Positions 24,962 to 32,973 of a DNA stretch of 64,000 nucleotides are shown here, piece by piece. The notes beneath the pieces were generated by a model, which saw nothing but the letters and a program-made list of their open reading frames with translations, was not told where the DNA came from and ran no database searches. How positions within the stretch are numbered: the stretch's first letter is position 1; each line of letters begins with the position of its first letter. Position numbers and translations under genes: made by a program. This stretch comes from VMDJ01 sp038146785. Its GTDB lineage: Bacteria; Pseudomonadota; Gammaproteobacteria; Chromatiales; Chromatiaceae. The stretch is taken from assembly GCA_038146785.1 (NCBI GenBank), contig JAYQSI010000016.1:798242-862241 (forward strand). The letters run 5' to 3'.

Positions 24962-26235
24962 AGTTAACGCGCTCCCTTCTTGCTGCGAGCCTTTTAAGTT
25001 GTTCGCTTTCTTATGCGGCTGAGTTAGAGCCATTACCAGAACCACTGTCACTGGAAGCTGCACTGAAGCTTGCAGCTGCGACCCCTGCGCAACAAGCGCA
25101 GATGGCCAATGAATCTTTGGCGCAAGCACAGCTATCAGGTGTTGAAGCATCAGATGACGCAACGATTGATTTTCGCGCACGTGCACGCTGGATTGATCCT
25201 TCTTATAAGTCGACAGATCCCTCGCATAACGACAGCAGTGCCAGCATCACAGTGCGTAAAGAGTTGTATGACTTCGGTCAATCTGAGGCTGAGTTGGCGT
25301 CATCGCAACAATCTGCTGAAGCTCAAGCATTTGAAACACAGCGTCAAAAGCAGCTTGCGCAGTTAGCGGTGATGCGTGCTTTTTATGATGTGGTCTTATC
25401 TGATTTAGCGTTTGCGCGTGATAACGAATGGATGGCAATTGCTTACATTCAAGCGGATCGTGCCAAGCAGCGTAATGAGATGGGCCAAGTCAATGATGTG
25501 GATATGCTGGCTTTGGAAGCTGTCTCACAAGAGGTGCGCCGCCGTCGGTTTGAAAGCGAATCTCGCCAACGTTTGACACGTGCGCAGCTCGCACTTGCTA
25601 TGGGACGCCCAGGTGATCTTGTATCGACTGTGGCTCGTCCTACAGTTGAGTTGCCGAAAGAAGATCCAGAGGATTTTGATGCCTACTGGAACGAGGTGCT
25701 CAAAAATAACCTGCAGTTAAAGCGATTACGCCAGCAGCGTGATGCCGCAAAGTTGGCCGTGAAAGCCGCGAAACAAAGTGATGGTCCACGAGTAGTGGGT
25801 GAGCTGGACTCGTTAGTGATGAACCGCACGACAGGTTCAACCCATCCGTTTGCTGCAGGTCTGCTTTTTGAGGTGCCATTGTCACGCGGTGGTCGTACTG
25901 AAGCTGCGGTTGCTTCAGCAGAAGCGAAGGTGACCTCAGCTGAAGCGGCATTACGTTTAAAAGAGTATGAGTTGCGTGAGCAAGCGCTCAAGCTTTGGTT
26001 GGCTCGCAGTGACTTGCGCGCTCAGCTACAAGAACAAAAAGCCAAAGAAACCTATCGCGATGTGTATCTTGATCGCAGTCGTGCCTTGTATGAATTGGAA
26101 TTAAAAGCGGATCTTGGTGATGCGATGACAAAAACCTCTGAGGTTCGTTTAGATATCGCACGTGTGTTGTTCGATTGGGCAATGAACGAAGCCAAAATTA
26201 AAGCCATGGTTGGTCGTCTGGGGGAGGCCCAATGA
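24958..26235 (+). CDS. TolC-family outer membrane channel
   Basis: 425 residues from GTG 24958. Signal peptide MKLTRSLLAASLLSCSLSYA, then repeated long helices rich in Ala/Gln with the family LSLEAALKLA start (near 30) and a second repeat starting near 235 (DAYWNEVLKNNLQLKRLRQQ). It forms a trimeric outer membrane exit duct. The GTG start is supported by the four-base coupling to the thioredoxin gene upstream. Unlike a normal tripartite pump, no inner membrane transporter is adjacent. Confidence 0.85.
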   Translation: MKLTRSLLAASLLSCSLSYAAELEPLPEPLSLEAALKLAAATPAQQAQMANESLAQAQLSGVEASDDATIDFRARARWIDPSYKSTDPSHNDSSASITVRKELYDFGQSEAELASSQQSAEAQAFETQRQKQLAQLAVMRAFYDVVLSDLAFARDNEWMAIAYIQADRAKQRNEMGQVNDVDMLALEAVSQEVRRRRFESESRQRLTRAQLALAMGRPGDLVSTVARPTVELPKEDPEDFDAYWNEVLKNNLQLKRLRQQRDAAKLAVKAAKQSDGPRVVGELDSLVMNRTTGSTHPFAAGLLFEVPLSRGGRTEAAVASAEAKVTSAEAALRLKEYELREQALKLWLARSDLRAQLQEQKAKETYRDVYLDRSRALYELELKADLGDAMTKTSEVRLDIARVLFDWAMNEAKIKAMVGRLGEAQ

Positions 26236-26972
26236 TGAAATCACTTTCAGTCGGTGCTGCATTAGCACTCGCAACATCAACTTTGATGGCAGCTGATCTT
26301 GAAGGTCGTCTCGCCTATGAACAGTCAGCGGATCTTGCCTTTGGCAGTGCGGGCATTGTGTCTGAGGTGATGGTTAAGCTCGGCGACAAAGTTAAAAAAG
26401 GCGACACCTTGGTTAAGCTGGATGACCGTGCCTATCGCGCTGCCGCTAAAGCAGCTGCGTTAAATCTCGATGCTGCTTCGTTGAATTATGACGAAGCAAA
26501 GCGTGAATATGATCGTGCAAAAGAAATGTACGACCGCACAGCCTTATCTGAGCACGAGCGCGTGATTGCAGAGATTGCAGTTCGCCGCGCTGATGTGGAA
26601 TACGCTCAGGTACAAGCGGCAAGCACTGAAGCGCAAATGGCGCTTGAGCAAGCGACCATCAAAGCACCGTTTGATGGTGTTGTTTCGTGGGTTGAAACAG
26701 GTGTGGGTGAGTACGTAAATAACGCACTGGCAGTGAATGCTCAGGTAGGCGTTGTGAACACCGGCTCAATGATCGTATCAGCGAATATTGCAGCCGAAGA
26801 TGCGGCGAAGATTGGTCAGTCTGTATCAGTTACAGCTGGCGGTAAAAGCTTGTCGGTTGAGTCAGTCAGCGTGTCGGTTGAAGCTGATCAAGCAGGCACT
26901 TATCCGGTGGTTGTGCGTGTGAAAGCAGCGGAAGGTTTGCGCGCAGGACAAGCGGCAACAATCTCTTACTGA
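26232..26972 (+). CDS. HlyD/RND-type periplasmic adaptor protein
   Basis: 246 residues with signal peptide MMKSLSVGAALALATSTLMA. A biotinyl-lipoyl-like half-motif GIVSEVMVKLGDKVKKGDTLVKLD (near 36-59), a short coiled coil around 70-130 and the second lipoyl half ATIKAPFDGVV (near 139). It is short, lacking much of the membrane-proximal domain. It couples the TolC-like channel to an unknown inner membrane partner. Starts in an ATGA overlap with the tolC-like gene. Confidence 0.85.
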   Translation: MMKSLSVGAALALATSTLMAADLEGRLAYEQSADLAFGSAGIVSEVMVKLGDKVKKGDTLVKLDDRAYRAAAKAAALNLDAASLNYDEAKREYDRAKEMYDRTALSEHERVIAEIAVRRADVEYAQVQAASTEAQMALEQATIKAPFDGVVSWVETGVGEYVNNALAVNAQVGVVNTGSMIVSANIAAEDAAKIGQSVSVTAGGKSLSVESVSVSVEADQAGTYPVVVRVKAAEGLRAGQAATISY

Positions 26973-27850
26973 TTCTCGAACAACTCAGCGATTGCGTTTG
27001 GGTTCTCAAAGGTTGCTCTAATCACTTGCGTTTCAATTTCGCCGTTTGGCAGTAAAGCGAGCAGTCGAAAGCCGGGTGGTACTTCATCAACATCAAAGCG
27101 TGTCGCTTTCGGGGTGAACTGCATACAAGTGGATGGCGTTGCTAATAAACGCACCCCTTCATAACTGGCATCAAACTCTTGATGCACATGTCCCCAGACA
27201 ATCGCTTTCACCTTATCTGATTGTCGTGCGAGCTCCATCAGTTGCTCACCATTATCAATGGTCATGCGATCAAGCCATGCGCTTTTCGTAGAGATCGGGT
27301 TGTGATGCAGGGCAATCAAGACATGCTTCTCGGTGGCTTCAATGGCAGTGTGAATCAGATCAAATTGATCATCACTGATGTGTCCGCCTGATTTTCGTGG
27401 AATGGTTGAGTCAATCAGTACCAATCGCCAATGCGGTAAATCGACGATCTTTGGTGTGCTACACAAATCACTTTGAAAGCCTGCTTGCATCGCGTCGTTT
27501 TCATCATGATTACCGGGTAGTCCGTAGGTCGGTATGCCGAGCCCATCAAAATGCCCTGCGAGAACCTGATACATCTCAGCAACACCCTCATGCACAAGAT
27601 CGCCGGTAGCTAAGCAAGCATCCGCTTTCCAGTTCATGCGTTTGAAGAGGGCGAGCGTATCGACAAAGCTCGCATCCATATCTACTGGCACAAAATAATC
27701 TTCTGGGATCGCGCCAAAGTGCGTGTCAGTCATATGTAACAAGCAAGAAGATCCCGCAGGCAATTGATCTGGCTGCAGTGCGCCATGGATCTCAGGCGTG
27801 TTGTCGAGGAATTTTAAAACGGTCGCAGTCTTGTCAGACATCTTTGGCAT
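26966..27850 (-). CDS. Metallophosphoesterase, CpdA-like cyclic nucleotide phosphodiesterase
   Basis: 294 residues from ATG 27850. Calcineurin-like metal motifs in order: HMTDTHFG (D-x-H), ATGDLVHEG, LPGNHDEN, ALHHNP and WGHVHQEF. These match CpdA, which hydrolyses cAMP. The frame stays open to 27955, but that extension runs into oxyR and has no homologous character. A second ATG three codons in (27841) is possible. It lies head-to-head with oxyR, 65 bases apart, and its end overlaps the adaptor gene by seven bases. Confidence 0.82.
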   Translation of the reverse strand: MPKMSDKTATVLKFLDNTPEIHGALQPDQLPAGSSCLLHMTDTHFGAIPEDYFVPVDMDASFVDTLALFKRMNWKADACLATGDLVHEGVAEMYQVLAGHFDGLGIPTYGLPGNHDENDAMQAGFQSDLCSTPKIVDLPHWRLVLIDSTIPRKSGGHISDDQFDLIHTAIEATEKHVLIALHHNPISTKSAWLDRMTIDNGEQLMELARQSDKVKAIVWGHVHQEFDASYEGVRLLATPSTCMQFTPKATRFDVDEVPPGFRLLALLPNGEIETQVIRATFENPNAIAELFENQ

Positions 27851-27915
27851 TGTGATAACGTTAGAACAGTGAGGCAGCTTATCGCCTCTACCAAGTTTCG
27901 CAAGCGAGATTAGCG

Positions 27916-28836
27916 ATGACCTTAAGTGAGTTGAGATACATAGTGGCAGTAGCAAGAGAGCGTCATTTTGGACGCGCTGCTGATGCGTGCTTTGTCAGCC
28001 AGCCCACCTTGAGTGTTGCGGTAAAGAAGCTTGAAGATGAATTAGGCGTCTCATTATTCGAGCGTCGCAAAGGTGATGTCAGTGTCACTGCGATTGGCGA
28101 GCAGATTGTTACGCAAGCGCAGCAGATTCTCGAAGAAGTCGGCAACATCAAAATTATCTCAGAGCAGGGGCGTGATCAGTTATCGATGCCGTTGCGTCTT
28201 GGGGCTATCTACACCATCGGTCCCTATCTTTTACCTGATCTGATTCCTGAGTTGACCGAGATCGCACCCAACATGCCTTTAGTCATCGAAGAGAATTACA
28301 CCTCGGTGCTGACCGAAAAGCTCAAGCAAGGCGATCTTGATGCGATTGTGATTGCATTACCGTTTGATGAGCCAGGTATCGCAACGACTCCTTTGTATGA
28401 AGAGCCCTTTGTGCTGTTAATTCCAAGTTCGCATCCCTTGAATCAGGTGGAAGAAGTGGAAATGGATGCCATGGCTAATGAGGATGTCTTGATGCTGGGC
28501 AAGGGGCACTGTTTCCGAGACCAAGTGCTCGAAGTATGTCCCGATTGCGTGCCACGCCGTCGCGAGGGAAAAGCAGCGCAATCATTAGAAGGTAGCTCGC
28601 TTGAGACGATCCGCTACATGGTGGCCGGCGGCTTGGGTGTGACGGTATTACCGTGCTCGGCGGCGGGGGCTGATCGTTTCTCCCAGCGCCTTGTCTCGGT
28701 CAAACGCTTCGCAGGTGATGCGCCAAGTCGAACTGTCGCGATTGCTTGGCGTAAGAGTTTCCCTCGTCCAGATGCCATTGAGGCACTCAAAAAGGCCGTA
28801 ACTGCCTGTTCTATAAGCTGTGTTCAGGTCCTCTGA
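27916..28836 (+). CDS. oxyR: Hydrogen peroxide-sensing LysR-type regulator OxyR
   Basis: 306 residues. N-terminal winged helix (ELRYIVAVARERHFGRAADACFVSQPTLS) and a LysR effector domain. The peroxide-reactive cysteine pair is present in GKGHCFRDQVLEVC, nine residues apart as in E. coli C199/C208. SSLETIRYMVAGGLGVTVLP is also typical. On oxidation OxyR activates antioxidant genes. The rubrerythrin operon starts 160 bases downstream behind a matching OxyR operator. Confidence 0.95.
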   Translation: MTLSELRYIVAVARERHFGRAADACFVSQPTLSVAVKKLEDELGVSLFERRKGDVSVTAIGEQIVTQAQQILEEVGNIKIISEQGRDQLSMPLRLGAIYTIGPYLLPDLIPELTEIAPNMPLVIEENYTSVLTEKLKQGDLDAIVIALPFDEPGIATTPLYEEPFVLLIPSSHPLNQVEEVEMDAMANEDVLMLGKGHCFRDQVLEVCPDCVPRRREGKAAQSLEGSSLETIRYMVAGGLGVTVLPCSAAGADRFSQRLVSVKRFAGDAPSRTVAIAWRKSFPRPDAIEALKKAVTACSISCVQVL

Positions 28837-28844
28837 ACAAGCTT
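28815..28844 (+). terminator. Weak terminator-like hairpin at the end of oxyR
   Basis: AAGCTgTGTTCAG and CTGAACAAGCTT pair over 12 bp with one bulged G; the tail (AGTTTATG) is weak in U. It overlaps the last oxyR codons and may separate oxyR from the rubrerythrin operon only partly. Confidence 0.45.
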
Positions 28845-28875
28845 AGTTTATGACACAATCATTACATTCTTATCG

Positions 28876-28912
28876 ATAGTTTTTGTCTATTACAGGCATA
28901 GCTACAAATCAT
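28876..28912 (+). promoter_or_regulatory. OxyR operator (four half-sites) upstream of rubrerythrin
   Basis: ATAG-N7-CTAT-N7-ATAG-N7-TCAT. The spacing is exactly that of the published OxyR consensus (ATAGnTnnnAnCTAT twice, seven bases apart); three of four tetrads are perfect and the fourth matches two of four bases. It ends directly at the -35 position of the inferred promoter, the placement used by OxyR as activator. Confidence 0.75.
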
Positions 28913-28941
28913 TTCACTAAGCCGATACAGGCCCCTATATT
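28913..28941 (+). promoter_or_regulatory. Promoter of the rubrerythrin operon
   Basis: TTCACT (-35, 4/6), 17-base spacer, TATATT (-10, 5/6). A poor -35 next to an activator site fits an OxyR-dependent promoter. Confidence 0.6.
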
Positions 28942-28954
28942 TAATCTCGCTAGC

Positions 28955-28973
28955 GATCAGCAGGGTGCTGATC
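28955..28973 (+). promoter_or_regulatory. Perfect hairpin in the rubrerythrin leader
   Basis: GATCAGCA-GGG-TGCTGATC: eight-base perfect arms with a three-base loop, within the transcribed leader, 13 bases upstream of the TGGAGGAAA ribosome site. No U tract. It could be an RNA-stability element or a second operator. Confidence 0.5.
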
Positions 28974-28995
28974 AATAACAACTCTGGAGGAAATT

Positions 28996-29415
28996 ATGTC
29001 TCTAAAAGGTTCAAAAACTGAACAACACTTAAAAGACGCATTTGCAGGTGAGTCACAGGCTAACCGTCGTTACTTGTACTTCGCAGCAAAAGCAGACGTT
29101 GAAGGCTACAACGATGTAGCAGCGGTTTTCCGTTCAACTGCAGAAGGTGAAACCGGTCACGCACACGGTCACCTTGAGTACTTGGAAGAAACCGGCGATC
29201 CAGCAACTGGTTTGCCAATGGGTGGCACCGCTGACAACTTGAAAGCGGCAATTGCCGGTGAGACTCACGAGTACACCGACATGTACCCAGGTATGGCGAA
29301 AGATGCTCGCGACGAAGGTTTCGACGAGATCGCAGATTGGTTCGAGACCCTAGCGAAAGCTGAGCGTTCTCACGCGAACCGTTTCCAGAAAGCTCTGGAT
29401 AACTTGGACGGCTAA
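28996..29415 (+). CDS. Rubrerythrin (ferritin-like domain only)
   Basis: 139 residues. Di-iron ligands are in GES (E19), EGETGH (E52 and H55), AGETHEY (E89, E92) and AERSH (E123, H126). The C-terminal rubredoxin domain of classical rubrerythrin (CPxCG pairs) is absent, so it must receive electrons from another protein, plausibly the Fe-S protein encoded next. Rubrerythrins reduce hydrogen peroxide to water in the cytoplasm. An excellent GGAGG site precedes the ATG. Confidence 0.93.
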   Translation: MSLKGSKTEQHLKDAFAGESQANRRYLYFAAKADVEGYNDVAAVFRSTAEGETGHAHGHLEYLEETGDPATGLPMGGTADNLKAAIAGETHEYTDMYPGMAKDARDEGFDEIADWFETLAKAERSHANRFQKALDNLDG

Positions 29416-29468
29416 TTGTTCGTTCTGGAGAGGTCGTATGACCTCTCCAACTCCCAAATTTTAGGAAG

Positions 29469-30798
29469 ATGACTATGTCACGCGAAGGTAGTTTAGAAGC
29501 ACCAACAAGACACAATCTGGATTGGACCAATCCTGAGTTCTACAACGAAGAGAAACTCTTCGATGAGCTCGAGCGTGTGTTTGATATTTGCCACGGTTGC
29601 CGCCGTTGCGTAAGCCTATGTGAATCTTTCCCAACATTGTTTGACTTGGTTGACGAGTCAGACACCATGGAAGTCGATGGCGTTAAGAAGGCCGATTACT
29701 GGAAGGTTGTTGATCAGTGTTACTTGTGTGACCTGTGCTTCCTTAACCAAGTGTCCTTACGTGCCACCACACGAGTGGGATCTCGACTTCCCGCATTTGA
29801 TGCTGCAAGCCAAAGCGGTCAAGTTTAAGAAAGAAGGCGCGAGTTTCCGCGACAAGACACTTTCGAGCACTGACACCTTAGGTAAGTTCGCAGGCATCCC
29901 TGTCGTTGCTGGTGTAGTTAACACCATGAACAACAATGGCGCTTTCCGTAGCGTTTTAGAAAGCACCTTTGGTGTGCATAAAAACGCCACCTTGCCAAAG
30001 TTCCACAGCAAGCCATTGCGTAAGCGCATTACAGCTGATGATGGTGCAGGTGCGGAGCCAGCAGGTCCTACCACTGGCAAGGTCGCTTTGTTTGCCACTT
30101 GTTACGGCAATAAAAACGATCCTCAATCTGGTGAAGACTTGGTTGCAGTACTGCGTCACAACAACATTCCTGTCACCTTGGCAGATAAAGAAAAGTGTTG
30201 TGGCATGCCGAAGCTTGAACTCGGTGATCTCGAGTCAGTGGCAGCAGCTAAAGAGGTGAACATCCCAGCATTAGCCAAATTGGTTGATGAAGGTTGGGAC
30301 ATCATCGCGCCAGTACCGTCTTGCGTATTGATGTTTAAACAAGAACTGCCATTGATGTTCCCGAACGATCCGGATGTGGCGAAGGTTCGCGATGCGATGT
30401 ACGACCCATTTGAGTACCTGATGCTTCGTCATAAGCACGGCAAGCTCAACACAGACTTCAATGGCGAAGTGGGTGTGGTTGCGTATCACGCAGCATGTCA
30501 CCAGCGCGTGCAGCGTATTGGACCTAAGACCCGTGAGTTCTTGGAACTGATTCCAAATACTAAGGTCGACATGATTGAGCGTTGCTCAGGCCACGATGGT
30601 ACTTATGCGGTGAAGAAGGAGTTCCACGAGAACTCGATGAAGATCGCACGCCCTGTGGTGAATCGAGTGAAGAAGGCAGAGCCAAACTATTACTCAAGTG
30701 ACTGTGCGATGGCGGGTCACCAAATTGCTAACGGATTGGGCGATGGCAGTGAGCCAAAGCACCCAATTACCTTAGCCCGAATTGCTTACGGTATTTAA
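29469..30798 (+). CDS. (Fe-S)-binding oxidoreductase with two CCG domains (frameshift near 29745)
   Basis: Two ferredoxin-type clusters near the start (C41, C44, C47, C51; then C84, C87, C90, C95) and two heterodisulfide-reductase-like CCG domains: FATCYGNKND...EKCCGMP and YHAACHQRVQ...ERCSGHDG. The resemblance is to GlcF/HdrD/LutA-type subunits. An extra A at 29745-29746 (CTTAACCAAG for CTTACCAAG) breaks the frame inside the second cluster; removing it gives FLTKCPYVPPHEW and about 442 residues. ATG 29469 or 29475 could be used. Lying between rubrerythrin and DUF3501, it is a good candidate for passing electrons to the rubrerythrin. Confidence 0.85.
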
Positions 30799-30819
30799 GC
30801 GAGATAACTGGAGATAACG

Positions 30820-31407
30820 ATGGAAAAACTAGCAAGAGAAGATTTATACACGTTAGAAAAGTACGCTGAGATGCGACCAGAATATCGCGCTCAGGTGATG
30901 GCACATAAAAAGAATCGTCGCCTTCAAATTGGTCCAAACGTGAACATGTACTTTGAAGATCGCATGACCATGCAGTATCAGATTCAAGAGATGCTACGTA
31001 TCGAAAAGATTTTTGAGGCCGCAGGTATTCAAGAAGAGATAGATGCTTACAACCCGCTGATTCCAGATGGTCATAACTGGAAGGCAACCTTCATGGTTGA
31101 GTTCCCAGACCCAGAAGAGCGCAAAGTGGCACTGGCTAACTTGATTGGTATCGAGCGTCATGTGTGGATTCAGGTAGCTGACTTTGCGCGTGTGACTCCG
31201 ATCTCAGATGAGGATCTAGAGCGTGAAGATGAGACCAAAACCTCATCAGTTCACTTCATGCGTATTGAGCTGACGCCAGAGATGGTGGCAGCGGTTAAAG
31301 ATGGCGCGTCTATTAGCATGGGTATCGATCACCCTAACTATGACTACGCCATGGAGCCAATTCCCCAAAACATCAGAGATTCTCTAGCGGATGACCTGAC
31401 TGTTTAA
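30820..31407 (+). CDS. DUF3501 family protein
   Basis: 195 residues matching DUF3501: LAREDLYTLEKYAEMRPEYR at the start, then RRLQIGPNVNMYFEDRMTMQYQIQEMLRIEKIF and later ELTPEMVAAVKDGASISMGIDHPNY. No cysteines or obvious catalytic motif. In proteobacteria this family is found almost always beside a rubrerythrin and an Fe-S oxidoreductase of the type seen here, so a shared role is likely but undescribed. A TGGAG site precedes the ATG; it ends the operon. Confidence 0.88.
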   Translation: MEKLAREDLYTLEKYAEMRPEYRAQVMAHKKNRRLQIGPNVNMYFEDRMTMQYQIQEMLRIEKIFEAAGIQEEIDAYNPLIPDGHNWKATFMVEFPDPEERKVALANLIGIERHVWIQVADFARVTPISDEDLEREDETKTSSVHFMRIELTPEMVAAVKDGASISMGIDHPNYDYAMEPIPQNIRDSLADDLTV

Positions 31408-31430
31408 TTGTCCTAAAGCAGATGGATATT

Positions 31431-31454
31431 GCCGGCCCTCGGGCCGGCTTTTTT
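31431..31454 (+). terminator. Intrinsic terminator after the DUF3501 gene
   Basis: GCCGGCCC-TC-GGGCCGGC with six T after it, 23 bases past the stop. Confidence 0.93.
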
Positions 31455-31486
31455 ATGGCGTAAAAAACGATAAGTAATGATTTATT

Positions 31487-32308
31487 TTACAAATCAGAAA
31501 GCCATTGATGGATAACTTTCACTCCTTTGATGGGTGCATTTTTATGATTGGCTTCAATCTTTATGAACTTTGATCTTTCATTGGTTGGAGCTTTTGAAAA
31601 GTATTCTTTAGCCTGACCTTTTTGGGTAACTGGATCACCATTAGGGGCTACCCACAGGAAAGGGGTGGTGCCGATTTTTTCAAGATTGACTCCTAGGTTC
31701 ATTGGCCCATTTGGATCAAAAAAACTCAAATAATCTTCTGCTTTTACTGTCATTTTGAAGCGTCTATTGCCACTGTTGTAATCTTCAATATTTAAAGTCT
31801 CGTTGCCTTGACCATCTGCAACCATTTGTTTTGCTTTATTGACTTCAAATGACGTGAAATCGTTATGGAAGTTGCTTCCTACGAAATGTCCCGGAGCCAT
31901 TCCTATCAAGGCGTCTACATCAGTGTGATTAATTGCGTAAGCAACAGCTCCAGGCGTACCCATGCTATGACCAGCTAAGACAATAATTTTTCTACCATCT
32001 TGTTTTAGCTTTGTGATTTCTGAAGAAATAATTTCGAAAGCATCTTTTAAATTACCTGAATAATCTGCCTTACCTTTTTTCCCACCCCATGGGAATCTAG
32101 GTATGACAACGGCATAACCTTTATCCAGCATCTTGGACTCAAATTTTTGTAGTACAGGAAAATTTGGACTACCGCCTTTGCCATGTAAAACGATTATCCC
32201 CACTTCTGAAGGAGTCGCTGCATAACTCGCGTTAAAGAATAAGAAGCTAGCGAAAATAAAGAGAACAGATAGTTTATTTTTGAAATCACGATTCATAAGA
32301 AACCTCAT
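31487..32308 (-). CDS. Secreted alpha/beta hydrolase, AT-rich
   Basis: 273 residues with a signal peptide (FKNKLSVLFIFASFLFFNASYAA) and an alpha/beta-hydrolase fold. The oxyanion region is IIVLHGKGGSP and the nucleophile elbow is AGHSMGT near 117-123. A late His in EANHKNAP may complete the triad. Family resembles DUF3530/dienelactone-hydrolase-like secreted proteins; substrate unknown. Codons are strongly A/T-ending (AAA, TTT, AAT) unlike the neighbours, suggesting transfer from an AT-rich source. ATG four codons in (32296) is another possible start. Confidence 0.75.
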   Translation of the reverse strand: MRFLMNRDFKNKLSVLFIFASFLFFNASYAATPSEVGIIVLHGKGGSPNFPVLQKFESKMLDKGYAVVIPRFPWGGKKGKADYSGNLKDAFEIISSEITKLKQDGRKIIVLAGHSMGTPGAVAYAINHTDVDALIGMAPGHFVGSNFHNDFTSFEVNKAKQMVADGQGNETLNIEDYNSGNRRFKMTVKAEDYLSFFDPNGPMNLGVNLEKIGTTPFLWVAPNGDPVTQKGQAKEYFSKAPTNERSKFIKIEANHKNAPIKGVKVIHQWLSDL

Positions 32309-32439
32309 TAAGGTATCGTCTTTGATAAGACGGATGGCTAATAAATTTTAGCCAGAGCATTTGGCGCCTTAAATCCGAAAAAGTGAACTCAAAAAAATTT
32401 TATAAAGTTTCGGTATGAATTAATGCAGTCAGTGCTTGA

Positions 32440-32973
32440 TTAATCCGCATAGTCATCAATCACCACATATCCCAAAGCACGGTACTGATTGATTTGCGCA
32501 GGGCCTGACGGCGCGACATCGACATAATCTGGGAAGTCTTCGGCTGTCATGCTGCGCCAGCTGGCATGCACACCGCAGACATGTACGTGGATGTTCTTAT
32601 CGCCAAGATCTTTCACGGTGTCGTGCAAACTTTTGTACTTGGTTTGATTCTTTTTGGTGAGTGCGAACTGCTCGCTGCCATGTGACACCACAGCGATATC
32701 GAGATCCGCAAACTTAGCGTGCAGCTTATCGATGGCTTTTAGCAGCATGGGTTTGGTTGCATACCAACTATCACCGCCGGCTTCGACGATTTCGAAGACA
32801 ACCCCTGGGGGTGCTTCGTTAAGTTCAAGTACGTCTTTGAGAGATTCAGCGAATGCTGAAGAGGAGAGCAGGGCTAGCAAGACTAGCCCTGTGAGAAAGG
32901 GGTGCTTAGAAGCCGCCGGTGTCGGTGAACAAGCCCACGCGCAAGTCTTGCGCGGTGTAAATTTCACGACCAT
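32440..32973 (-). CDS. DsrE-family protein, probably exported
   Basis: The core SLKDVLELNEAPPGVVFEIVEAGGD...IAVVSHGSEQFALTKKN...HVHVCGVHASWRSM is a DsrE/DsrF-like small-sulfur-carrier fold with one conserved Cys in HVCG. Just before it is a hydrophobic signal-like stretch ending SSSAFAES. The start is uncertain: this stretch begins right after the fabA stop, and the only good start codons lie inside fabA (ATG 32973 with GGAAG nearby, or 32991). Downstream of fabA on the same strand, so likely cotranscribed. Confidence 0.65.
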   Translation of the reverse strand: MVVKFTPRKTCAWACSPTPAASKHPFLTGLVLLALLSSSAFAESLKDVLELNEAPPGVVFEIVEAGGDSWYATKPMLLKAIDKLHAKFADLDIAVVSHGSEQFALTKKNQTKYKSLHDTVKDLGDKNIHVHVCGVHASWRSMTAEDFPDYVDVAPSGPAQINQYRALGYVVIDDYAD

